From: JAAXIE01 sp965263155
Lineage (GTDB): Bacteria; Chloroflexota; Dehalococcoidia; Lucifugimonadales; JAAXIE01
Direction: 5' to 3'
NCBI GenBank assembly: GCA_965263155.1
Contig: OZ253586.1
Location: 2,232,001-2,296,000, forward strand
DNA length: 64,000 bases
The notes under the pieces were generated by a model. It did no database searches. It worked only from the letters and a program-made list of their open reading frames with translations, and was not told the origin of the DNA. Positions 53,383 to 61,191 of the stretch are shown here, piece by piece; position 1 is the first letter of the stretch; every line of letters starts with the position of its first letter. A program made the position numbers and the translations under genes.

Positions 53383-54618
53383 TTGCAGACCACGCCGCGC
53401 GATGCGATAGCAGGGCCCCGCCCGGGGCTTGATCGTACCGATCGGGACGACCTGCACTACAACCTGAGAATTTCGGTATGGGTGCGATGGTTTCTTCTAA
53501 CCGCCTGGCTGTTGCAGTTCAACTACCGGCCAAACTTCGCAGACCCTGCTTATATTCCTACCATGCTGTTGGCGGTATCGGTGCTGGCCCTGAACGGCTA
53601 CGTTCACTACCGCATCCGGTCGCATCGGACGGTCAGGCGGCGCTGGACGCTGGCTCTCAGCGTCATGGACGGGGTCATGATCACGGCGGGCATAGCGATT
53701 TCATCCAGTGGATTTCAGAACACCTACTTCGTGCTGTACTACCCCGCCCTCGCCATGTTCGCCGTGGTGTTCACCTCCTTCAGGCTCAGCTTCGCCTGGG
53801 CCACGATGGTTGCGGTTGTGTACGCGGCGTTGAGCCTGGTGATGGAGCCGGGCGTCGACTACGAGATCAAGGAGGAGAAGGTACTGTTCACCAGGATCGT
53901 CGTCATGTACGCGGTCGTCGCGGCGGTCAACCTAGTCTCCAGGTTCGAGCGGATCAGAAGGAGCGAGGCAGTGGAAAGGGAAGGTGAGCTTCAGCGGGAG
54001 AGGATCGAACTCTCGCAGACCATTCATGACACCATCGCCCAGTCCGCCTACATGATTGGCCTGGGCATCGAGACAGCGATAGAGCTAGCGAACGCCCCGA
54101 ACGACGAGGGCCGCGATGAAATGATCGCCAAGCTAGAGGCCATCCATGCCCTGTCGAAGTCGACCATGTGGGAGTTGAGGCATCCCATCGATGCGGGACC
54201 CATCTTCGAGGGCAGGGAGCTCGGCCGGGTGCTGAGTTCCCATGCCTCCACGTTCACCACGATCACGTCGATCCCCACCGAGGTGGAGCAGTCCGGCAAG
54301 GAGCCGAGGCTTTCCACTGTCACACGGGGGCTGCTCTTCTCGATAGCCCACAACGCTATGACCAACGCATTCAGGCACTCGCGCGCCGACAGGGTCACCA
54401 TTGCGCTGAGCTTCGATGGCGACAGGCTCCGAATGTCAGTATCCGATGACGGGATCGGTCTCCCCGACGACTACGCGGATCGCGGCCACGGATTCAGGAA
54501 CATGAGAAGGGACGTAGAGCGAATGAGAGACAGCCTCGATGTGGGCCCGGGCGAGTCGGGACGCGGCACGACGGTAACCTGCGTGGTCCCCTATGACGCA
54601 AATCGGGGAGGCGCGTAG
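53383..54618 (+). CDS. NarL-family sensor histidine kinase
   Basis: 411 residues. N-terminal membrane sensor with about six helices (FLLTAWLLQF; MLLAVSVLALNGYV; ITAGIAISS; YYPALAMFAVVF; VYAALSLVM; IVVMYAVVAAVNLVS), a coiled linker, HisKA_3 with IELSQTIHDTIAQSAYMIGL (phospho-His), and HATPase motifs AHNAMTNAFRHS (N box), SVSDDGIGLP (G1) and GHGFRNMRRDVERM (G2). Start TTG 53383 is provisional; there is no strong ribosome site. The stop is one base before the response-regulator start, so the pair is one transcript. Confidence 0.9.
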   Translation: MQTTPRDAIAGPRPGLDRTDRDDLHYNLRISVWVRWFLLTAWLLQFNYRPNFADPAYIPTMLLAVSVLALNGYVHYRIRSHRTVRRRWTLALSVMDGVMITAGIAISSSGFQNTYFVLYYPALAMFAVVFTSFRLSFAWATMVAVVYAALSLVMEPGVDYEIKEEKVLFTRIVVMYAVVAAVNLVSRFERIRRSEAVEREGELQRERIELSQTIHDTIAQSAYMIGLGIETAIELANAPNDEGRDEMIAKLEAIHALSKSTMWELRHPIDAGPIFEGRELGRVLSSHASTFTTITSIPTEVEQSGKEPRLSTVTRGLLFSIAHNAMTNAFRHSRADRVTIALSFDGDRLRMSVSDDGIGLPDDYADRGHGFRNMRRDVERMRDSLDVGPGESGRGTTVTCVVPYDANRGGA

Positions 54619-54619
54619 C

Positions 54620-55291
54620 TTGGCGCCGGACAGACAGATCAGGGTGATGCTCGTGGATGACCACGAGATCATGCGCGACGGCCTGCGGGAGGTGCTCCAG
54701 CGCGCCGGGGACTACGAGGTTGTGGGGCAGGCTGGAGACGGTGAGGCGGCGGTGAGGGTCGCTCAGAGTCTCCGGCCCGACGTGATCATTATGGACGTCA
54801 TGATGCCGATTAAGAACGGCATCGACGCGTGTCGGGAGATCACGGAGGCGCTACCGGACACGAAGGTGCTGATGTTGACGGCCGCATCGGAGGAGGACGC
54901 GGTAATTGAGGCCGTGGCCGCGGGGGCAACCGGCTACCTTCAGAAGTACTCCGGCAAGGAGAAGCTGCTGCGTACCGTCCGCGACGTGGCAGTGGGAGAG
55001 TACCGTATACCCGGCGACGTGATCAGGCGCGTGTTCGCCGGACTCCGCGCAGGGGCGCCGCAACCGACCCACGGGTTAAACAGGCTGACCGCGCGGGAAC
55101 AGGAGATACTCACGCTGTTTGCGCGGGGCCTGTCGTACGCTGAGATCGCTGAAGCTAGGGGCAACCAGCCGGTGACGATACGCAACGGCGTCTATGGCAT
55201 CCAGGATAAGCTAGGCATCGATACCAAGCAGGAGCTTGTGGTGTGGGCAGTGCGTAACGGCCTCTTGGACGATTATCAGATACGGAGATGA
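54620..55291 (+). CDS. NarL/LuxR-type response regulator
   Basis: 223 residues from TTG 54620; GGGGAGG at about 54605-54611 is 8 bases upstream, whereas ATG 54593 would overlap the kinase with no site. Receiver domain: VMLVDDHEIMRDGL (acidic pair), VIIMDVMMPIKNGI (phospho-Asp), MLTAASEEDAV, YLQKYSGKE (Lys). C-terminal HTH: LTAREQEILTLFARGLSYAE then IAEARGNQPVTIRNGVYGIQ. The usual NLSNKTV of the recognition helix is altered. Regulates transcription, perhaps of the divergent lipoprotein. Confidence 0.92.
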   Translation: MAPDRQIRVMLVDDHEIMRDGLREVLQRAGDYEVVGQAGDGEAAVRVAQSLRPDVIIMDVMMPIKNGIDACREITEALPDTKVLMLTAASEEDAVIEAVAAGATGYLQKYSGKEKLLRTVRDVAVGEYRIPGDVIRRVFAGLRAGAPQPTHGLNRLTAREQEILTLFARGLSYAEIAEARGNQPVTIRNGVYGIQDKLGIDTKQELVVWAVRNGLLDDYQIRR

Positions 55292-55463
55292 ATTTCACCG
55301 TGCTCCACTCAATCCCGGATTGCGCAGAGGGCGGACGGCTCGATGAGTCGCAGGAGCGTGATGGCGGTCGTGGTTAGAGCACCGGTGTAGCTGACATCAT
55401 GGTTAACTCTGACCGGGTACTCGCCTGGCTTGGTGCTACAACTGTCGTGCAGCCGGCCTCGGT

Positions 55464-55542
55464 AGGTTCACAGAGCCCCCAGCCACACCTCGAAGATGGT
55501 TCTGTCTACCGACAAAATAGGCCCACCCGAAGAGGCTCGAAC
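55464..55542 (-). repeat. Dispersed repeat A, inverted copy 1
   Basis: Reverse complement: GTTCGAGCCTCTTCGGGTGG, GGGCCTATTTTGTCGGTAGA, CAGAACCATCTTCGAGGTGT, GGCTGGGGGCTCTGTGAACC. A second copy follows with a 103-base period. Confidence 0.7.
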
Positions 55543-55566
55543 TCCCCGTGCGGATCACGGTGCCGA

Positions 55567-55645
55567 GGCTCACAGGCTCCCCAACCACATCTCGAAGATG
55601 GTACTGTCTACCGTACACTCAGGCCCACTTAAGAGGACTCGAACC
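55567..55645 (-). repeat. Dispersed repeat A, inverted copy 2
   Basis: Reverse complement: GGTTCGAGTCCTCTTAAGTG, GGGCCTGAGTGTACGGTAGA, CAGTACCATCTTCGAGATGT, GGTTGGGGAGCCTGTGAGCC. Tandem with the copy at 55464-55542. Confidence 0.7.
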
Positions 55646-55704
55646 GCTCCCACGCAGGGCCGTACAGTTCCACAGACCACGAGTATCGGAATGTTTTGTC
55701 GCTA

Positions 55705-55840
55705 TTGGGTAACCGGGATGAGTTTCCCTGCATCGTCTGGGGCAGTCGGCGTGTAGCTCGCAGACGGTGCACCACTGATAGCACTCCACTCAGGCTCGCC
55801 CGTGCCCGACGACCTCTCCCACTGCCAATATGCCCCATTT
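55705..55840 (-). pseudogene. Fragment of an Ig-like surface repeat
   Basis: WQWERSSGTGEPEWSAISGA followed by PSASYTPTAPDDAGKL is one strand-rich half of a bacterial Ig-like repeat (WQWxRS...W..I.GA.S.sYTPt..D.G..L). Isolated, no start. Confidence 0.6.
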
Positions 55841-55887
55841 TTAGCTACATAATCAGCTTTTCGACGGTTTCATTATCACTTCTGCTA

Positions 55888-56376
55888 TCACTGCTCTTGT
55901 CGGCTAGCAGGCGGGCTCGAAACGTCGCTAATTGGGGCCCGTTCTGTGCGATTCCCAAGGGGTTCCTCGCTTGATGTCACGGCAGGTTGGGCAGCCTGGG
56001 GATCGGTACGGATGCCTAGAACGCTCTGACAGTTCACACAGTACCTTGGAGGCTTCGGCTTCTCCTGCCTGCCCACTCGCGCCCGTCTCTCCCGTTTGCT
56101 CTCGGATTCCCGAATGTACTGGCAGACTCGACACCTCACGCTCTTGGAGGACGGGTCGATCGGCTTCTCACAGTCTCGACACCGCTTGCCCTTCCGAGCC
56201 CGCTTCCCCCGCGCACGTCGCGCCAAGTCCGCTAGTTGGCAGGGTCCGCACCTAGTACGGTTGACCACTCGCTTGAAGGTAGTTTCACAAGCGCATGCGT
56301 ACCCCACGGGATGCGCACTTCCTTCCGCACTTGGGCGGCCGAATGTTCCGACGTGCCTCGTGAGATTGCTGAACAC
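55888..56376 (-). CDS. Cys-rich zinc-ribbon-like protein, N-terminus overlapping an integrase fragment
   Basis: Up to 162 residues with five CxxC-type pairs: CACE, RCGPCQ, RCRDCEKPID, VRCRVCQ and YCVNCQ, separated by basic linkers (RRARGKRARKGK). Suggests several small zinc-binding knuckles for nucleic acids. The first ~26 codons (56300-56376) are antisense to a better-supported integrase fragment, so the true start is probably later or the gene is truncated. No family recognised. Confidence 0.35.
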   Translation of the reverse strand: MFSNLTRHVGTFGRPSAEGSAHPVGYACACETTFKRVVNRTRCGPCQLADLARRARGKRARKGKRCRDCEKPIDPSSKSVRCRVCQYIRESESKRERRARVGRQEKPKPPRYCVNCQSVLGIRTDPQAAQPAVTSSEEPLGNRTERAPISDVSSPPASRQEQ

Positions 56377-56508
56377 GCCCTAGCCCACGTAGAGGGCAGC
56401 GCAGCTGAACTGGCCTATCGGCGTACCGACTACTTCGAGCGCCTCCGGGTGCTGATGCAGGATTGGGCAGACTTTCTTGAATCGCCAAGCTTAGGAGTTT
56501 GCCTGTAA
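56302..56508 (+). pseudogene. Tyrosine integrase, C-terminal fragment
   Basis: HGMRTSFRTWAAECSDVPRE, IAEHALAHVEGSAAELAYRR and TDYFERLRVLMQDWADFLES reproduce the P4-type integrase C-terminus: HxxR, (A)LAHV and the AYxRxD catalytic Tyr region. The N-terminal and core-binding domains are missing. Lies 1.7 kb from a tRNA gene. Confidence 0.7.
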
Positions 56509-56599
56509 GGCCGAGTACAGGTCAAATCAGCAACGGTGGATTCTAGATCCTAGGGTGCGTCGGGGATGACCATACACAGTAGAGACAGAGTGGGTATCA

Positions 56600-57120
56600 C
56601 CCTATTCGTGCCTTTAGAAGGATTAGTGTCGATTGAAGAACCGGCAACCTGCTGCGCGTCACGGTTGCCTACACGGACGGGACGGGTTCCGGGAGGGGTG
56701 CCACCAGTACACCGACGGAGCGGGTAGACCAGCGTGGTGCGGTGACGCTGATCACGAGCGTACCGGATGTGGGCATCGCGGTGACGGCGACGCTGGCGGA
56801 TGCGGACACAGGCGTGACCGATGTGGTGTGGCAGTGGCAGAAGTCGCCCAGTACAGGGACGCCCTCTTGGGGCGACATCTCTGATGCCCAACCACGTGCC
56901 GGGAACTGGCGATGCTGGACGCCAATTTAGAGTGTTCGTGACCTACGAGGATGGAAGTGGTTTAGGGAGGGTTGCGAGCAGTGTTGCCACAGCGCAAGTG
57001 GACCGCCGCGGCACAGTCACGGTGCAGTCGAGGAATCTGGCGCGGGACATGCCTGAGGTGGGTGTATGGCAGTACGCGGAGCTCATCGACCCCGACGGGA
57101 AGGAGACGAATCAGGTGTGA
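56600..57120 (+). pseudogene. Decayed Ig-like repeat surface protein (plus strand)
   Basis: LLRVTVAYTDGTGSGRGATS, GAVTLITSVPDVGIAVTATL and VTDVVWQWQKSPSTGTPSWG form a full repeat. A frameshift near 56900 is followed by FRVFVTYEDGSGLGRVASSV and a final WQYAELIDPDGKETNQV. Frames alternate; no signal peptide. Confidence 0.65.
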
Positions 57121-57249
57121 CGGTGGGAGATATCGCCACATGGTACAGAGTCCGAGCGGGTTTGGATTGCCGTCCCAGGGACGCAGTCCAGTAGTTACAA
57201 GCCAGTGGAAGGTGATGTGGGCAAGATCTTTCCTCCATCATCCACAGTA

Positions 57250-57740
57250 GTCGGCGTATAGCTAGCCGCGGTTGCCCGTTGATCACCTCCCAATCCGGCG
57301 TACCCGCCCTCGGCGAGCGTTCCCACTTCCATTCTTCGTTGCTCACCATTCCATCGGGGTTCGCCAGCGTCGCCGTTAACTGTTGGTTTGCGCCCCATTG
57401 ATGGCAGTCCGTACCAGCTCCAACTCAGTCCCATACGGCGACCTCTCCCACTCCCACGCCTGGACTGAGACGCTGCCGTCCGAGTCTTCCAAAGTCGCCG
57501 TCACCGCTTCTCCCACGATGGGCCTCTGGGGCGACAGTGTCACCGCACCCTTCTGGTCCACCGCCGACGTCGCCGCAGACGTAGCCCTCCAGCCCGTCCC
57601 CACACCGTCGTCGTAACCCACCATCGCCCTCAGCACGCTCCCAGTTATCCGAGAGCCACCAACTTTCGTGGCATGGAGACCGTGATGGAAGACCAGCGAC
57701 CTCGGTATCGCAGATTCCACCTCCCCTATCAAGGAACATC
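57250..57740 (-). pseudogene. Decayed Ig-like repeat surface protein (minus strand)
   Basis: SVLRAMVGYDDGVGTGWRAT, GAVTLSPQRPIVGEAVTATL and VSVQAWEWERSPYGTELELV belong to the same repeat class as 56600-57120 but on the opposite strand. A shift leads to ATAASYTPTTVDDGGKI. Suggests inversion of part of a large repeat gene. Confidence 0.65.
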
Positions 57741-57779
57741 GTGAACCTCAGGAAAGTTGAAGAGCGCCTCAGGGGAGGC

Positions 57780-58030
57780 GCGGGCATCACTGGCGAACCC
57801 GCGACTCATGCGGAACAGCGTCGAGACCATCACCGCCTTCGCCAAGGACATGAATAACTTCCTAGTGGAGACCGAGTCCACTGAGTCCTAGGCGTTCCTG
57901 CGGTCCTTCTTCAAGGAGATGTCAGCAGCCCCGGGCACCGTCACCATTCACTACAGGATACCCAACCCGGAGGACAGCCCAATACCAGGGAAGGGCACGC
58001 AGCTATCGACCACCCGCTGCATAAATTGAG
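57780..58030 (+). pseudogene. Serine recombinase, C-terminal fragment
   Basis: TITAFAKDMNNFLVETESTE, stop, AFLRSFFKEMSAAPGTVTIH and YRIPNPEDSPIPGKG align with TITEYAKGMSEFLKSSELTE, SRAFISSFVKEIVVSPGKAA and IRYTIPMPDDSRIPG of the recombinase at 19596. One in-frame TAG (57890). Confidence 0.75.
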
Positions 58031-58173
58031 GGATCCACCTGTTACTTGCCCGACCGTCAAGGGTGTATAATCAGGCAAGCAAACAGGATGAGGTACCTGA
58101 AACCGACTCACTTAGTCGACGGGAAATAAGCGATCCTGAAGCTCTCAGACCAGCTGCGGTGTAGCTAAAACAG

Positions 58174-58248
58174 GCGGGTGTAACTCAGTGGTAGAGTATC
58201 TGCTTCCCAAGCAGAGAGTCGTGGGTTCGAATCCCATCGCCCGCTCCA
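58174..58248 (+). tRNA. tRNA-Gly (CCC)
   Basis: 75 nt including an encoded CCA. Acceptor GCGGGTG/CGCCCGC (one T-G pair), D-arm ACTC..GAGT, anticodon stem TCTGC/GCAGA with loop TTCCCAA (anticodon CCC), T-arm GTGGG-TTCGAAT-CCCAT, discriminator T. All stems pair fully. Confidence 0.97.
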
Positions 58249-58938
58249 CGAGATCAACTACCGTGCCTCAATTCCCCCTTTTAGGCTTCCGCGTCCACGT
58301 AGGCCCAGCAGAGTCCGTCCCGATAGTTCTCATTGTGCAGGCGCTCCTCAAGCGGGACTTGGTTGGGGATGGACTGGCCAATCATATCCAAGGCCTCAAT
58401 ATGCCAAAGGATAGGCCCCCGCACATGCTCGAAGGCCTCCTTTAGTGAACTTCTGCTCAAGTCCCTTGCAGCTGTGCCGGAGGGCTTGGCATGACAACCG
58501 ACATTGCGAGCCTCCGAGGTTCGCATTTTCGTTGACTTTGTGGTGTTCCAGTGCTACTTGTGTGCATCTCCCGTTTACTTTTAATGCTATATCCATCGTA
58601 AACTGTGTGTACATTATTGCACCGGGATTTGGATCGGCGCAGCTACGCGTCAGCTTTGCTGGAGTCAAGGGGCTGACACACGATTCACGATTCTTTGCGT
58701 TTCCGTAGCTGATGCCTGTGCATTTGTGGCGTCGTTGTATCCGGACCATATCTGAGACATCGTAGAATCCCCGGTGGCGGGTGCCTCTAGATTTGGGCTC
58801 GGGGCCGGGGTGCAACGAGATACGGGTGGGGGCACTATTCGGAGGATAGGCGGGAAGAGCGGCCGGGGTCAACGGGCGAATGTCATGGGGGTTACTTGCA
58901 CAACTTGCACAAGTAATTACGCGCTGGTCGGAGACCCT
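58249..58938. other. Gap, nothing recognised
   Basis: About 690 bases with short incoherent frames on both strands. AT content rises around 58560-58620 (TTACTTTTAATGCTATATCC). CTTGCACAACTTGCACAAGT at 58896-58915 forms an imperfect palindrome of unknown role. Confidence 0.35.
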
Positions 58939-58939
58939 T

Positions 58940-58968
58940 CCGGATACTGGCTTTCGCTGGGATAACGG
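58940..58968 (-). repeat. REP-like palindromic repeat, degenerate
   Basis: Resembles the widespread CTGGATTCCCGCTTTCGCGG / GAATGACGG repeat (CCGGATACTGGCTTTCGCTG / GGATAACGG here). Its antisense reads VIPAKASIRKG, the familiar by-product of that repeat. It lies at the truncated end of the hicB fragment. Confidence 0.5.
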
Positions 58969-58990
58969 AGTTGTTAAGACCAATCCCAAG

Positions 58991-59098
58991 TATTACAGCT
59001 CCTAGGGTATTGCCGCCAGAGAAACACACGGGAAGGTCCGGCACAGTAACTCCATAGGTGCTCCCCGGGTGCTCGTGGACCACCACCGCATACCTCAC
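58991..59098 (-). pseudogene. HicB-type antitoxin, truncated
   Basis: MRYAVVVHEHPGSTYGVTVP then DLPVCFSGGNTLGAVI is the N-terminal HicB fold ('YgvtfPDlpGcfS.GdTleEA'). It breaks off into a REP-like repeat before the helical half; no hicA is visible. Confidence 0.55.
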
Positions 59099-59177
59099 TG
59101 TCGCCAGCCTCCTGCTTTGCGGCCCTCTGCAAAGATGGTATCGTACCCCATGTCATCCGTATCAGCGGAGGTGTCTC

Positions 59178-60332
59178 ATGGTGAGCCGCGAGGAACTGCT
59201 GGAGCGGGCCCGGAAACTGGTGCCTAGGCTACGAGAGCGGGCCAGCCATACGGAGGAGTTGCGACACATCCCACAGGACACTATCGACGACTTCATCGAC
59301 CTCGGCCTGCTGCGAGCGCCCCAGCCTGCCCGGTACGGTGGTCACGCCTTGGACTACCGTGTCATGCTCGAAATCGCCTCCGAATTGGGTAGGGGTTGCG
59401 GTTCCAGTGCGTGGTGCTACTCCATCTGGGCCAGCCACAACTGGTTCGCCGGCATGTTCCCCGAAGATGGCCAGGAAGAATACTGGTCCGAGTCCTTGGA
59501 CACCCTCTCCTGCACCTCTTTCAACCCTTCCCGCACCGAGGTGACGCCGGTCAAGGGTGGCTTCCGCATCACCGGTCACTGGAGCTTCTCCAGCGGGTGC
59601 GATGCCTCCACTTGGGGAATGCTCACAGCAGCAGGGCCGGCAGGCCCCATGGTGTGCCTCGTACCCAGCTCCGAGTTCCGCATCATCGACAACTGGTACG
59701 TATCAGGTCTCCGGGGCACGGGCAGCAAGGATGTCGTTGCGGAAGACGTGTTCGTTCCGGATCACCGCGTTCTGCTCTACGGCGACGCAGGTGAGGCCAA
59801 CACCCCAGGCCGCCAAGTGCATCCCGACGATCCGAACTACCGTGTTCCGCTGCACAGTATCTTCGCCTACACTCTGGCCTCCCCCATCGTGGGCATGGCC
59901 CAAGGGGCCTTGGAATCATTCGAGGACTACGTCACGGACTTGGTGTCATCCACCCGGGGCAAGATGGCCGAATCTGGTGGCATACAAGGGAGATTCGGCG
60001 AGGCATCCGCTGAGCTCCTGGCGGCCCGGACCATCATGCAGACCGACGCCCAAGAGATGGCAGACCGGGCGCGTCGCCACGAGGTTCCCACCATGTCGGA
60101 GCGCGCCGCCTATCGTCTCAAGGAGACTTATGTCGCCAAGCTAGCGGTGCGCTCCGTGGACCGCATCTTCGAAGCCAGCGGCGGCAACGGCCTGTACAGC
60201 GACAGTCCCATCCAACGCTTCCACCGCGACGCCCATGCCGCGTCACACCATGTGGGTCTCGGCTGGGACGTTGCCGTGGAGCAATACAGCCGCGACCGGT
60301 TCGGGCTGGAGCAGCCCAACCGGCGGTTCTAG
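59178..60332 (+). CDS. Acyl-CoA-dehydrogenase-fold flavin monooxygenase (HsaA/HpaB-like oxygenase component)
   Basis: 384 residues from ATG 59178 (GGAGGTG upstream; the frame is open earlier to 59058). N-terminal helical domain (IPQDTIDDFIDLGLLRAPQP, RYGG), central beta domain (GGFRITGHWSFSSGCDAS), LRGTGSKDVVAEDVFVPDHR, C-terminal helices (LKETYVAKLAVRSVDRIFEA, SGGNGLYSDSPIQRFHRDAH). The R-D-x-H-A-x-S-H-H ending and the lack of the acyl-CoA catalytic Glu context fit two-component monooxygenases such as HsaA or DszC-like enzymes, which use FMNH2/FADH2 from a separate reductase. Substrate unknown, likely aromatic or sulfur/nitrogen heterocycle. Confidence 0.85.
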   Translation: MVSREELLERARKLVPRLRERASHTEELRHIPQDTIDDFIDLGLLRAPQPARYGGHALDYRVMLEIASELGRGCGSSAWCYSIWASHNWFAGMFPEDGQEEYWSESLDTLSCTSFNPSRTEVTPVKGGFRITGHWSFSSGCDASTWGMLTAAGPAGPMVCLVPSSEFRIIDNWYVSGLRGTGSKDVVAEDVFVPDHRVLLYGDAGEANTPGRQVHPDDPNYRVPLHSIFAYTLASPIVGMAQGALESFEDYVTDLVSSTRGKMAESGGIQGRFGEASAELLAARTIMQTDAQEMADRARRHEVPTMSERAAYRLKETYVAKLAVRSVDRIFEASGGNGLYSDSPIQRFHRDAHAASHHVGLGWDVAVEQYSRDRFGLEQPNRRF

Positions 60333-60358
60333 CCCTCCATGCTGTCAGTCTGGGGCCT

Positions 60359-61057
60359 TTAAGCCCAGATGCCCTCTAGGGTTATCCAGACGATCCTGTT
60401 GACGTAGATGCCCGGCGTATGCACCTCGTCCGGCCGAATTGCGCCGGGTTCCTCTATGGGGTTCTCCACCTCGACGATGGTGACGGCAGCCGCTGCTGCC
60501 ATGATGGGATTGAAGTTCCGTTGAGACCTTCGGTATTGGAGGTTACCCATGGTATCGGCCCGCCATGCCCGTATGAGGGCGTAGCCGGCGGGCAGCGGGT
60601 ACTCTATCACATAGGTGCGCCCGTCGATAACGCGGTGCTCCTTGCCCTCGGCAACCTCGGTGCCCACGCTCGTTGGGGTGTAGAAGGCACCGATCCCCGC
60701 CCCAGCAGCACGTATGCGCTCGGCCAGCGTACCTTGGGGCACCAACTCGCCCTCAATGCTCCCCTCCTCGTAGAGGCGGGCAAAGGGTGTGACCATGGAC
60801 GGATGCGGCATAGCAGTGAAAGCGCAGACCAGCTTGCGAATCTGCCCAGCCTCAACTAGGGTCCCCACATCCATGCGGCCATCCAAGCCGCCGTGGTCGT
60901 TGGTAATGCCGGTGATGTCCTTGACGCCTTTGCGATGAATGGCTGCAATCAGGTTTTGAGGCGCGCCCACGCCGCCAAAGCCCGGAAACATGATAGTCGC
61001 GCCGTCCGGTATATCGGCGACTGCCTCATCGAAGGTGGTTAATATCTTGGACTTCAA
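60359..61057 (-). CDS. 3-oxoacid CoA-transferase subunit A
   Basis: About 232 residues. The family signature TIMFPGFGGVGAPQNLIAAI (PS01273-like 'GFGxxGxPxxLI') is at the N-terminus, then VPQGTLAERIRAAGAGIGAF, YTPTSVGTEVAEGKE, PLPAGYALIRAWRADTMGNL and YRRSQRNFNPIMA. Transfers CoA between succinyl-CoA and a 3-oxoacid (acetoacetate or 3-oxoadipate), together with a B subunit. No B subunit gene adjoins it: upstream is a plus-strand TPR gene. TTG 61057 with GGGAGAGAGG upstream is preferred over TTG 61087. Confidence 0.88.
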   Translation of the reverse strand: MKSKILTTFDEAVADIPDGATIMFPGFGGVGAPQNLIAAIHRKGVKDITGITNDHGGLDGRMDVGTLVEAGQIRKLVCAFTAMPHPSMVTPFARLYEEGSIEGELVPQGTLAERIRAAGAGIGAFYTPTSVGTEVAEGKEHRVIDGRTYVIEYPLPAGYALIRAWRADTMGNLQYRRSQRNFNPIMAAAAAVTIVEVENPIEEPGAIRPDEVHTPGIYVNRIVWITLEGIWA

Positions 61058-61191
61058 GTGCCTCTCTCCCGAAAGCAGGGACGCCAAGCTAGTCCATACC
61101 TAGACAAAGCACAGCGCGTTGCATACTCTACAACTCACGGAAACCGTTTGGCCATGCTCGCCAGCCCAAGACCATAGGCACCTCCCAGCCA

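Noticed and set aside
58188..58445. 85-residue plus-strand frame
   Set aside because: Starts inside tRNA-Gly and has no recognisable content.
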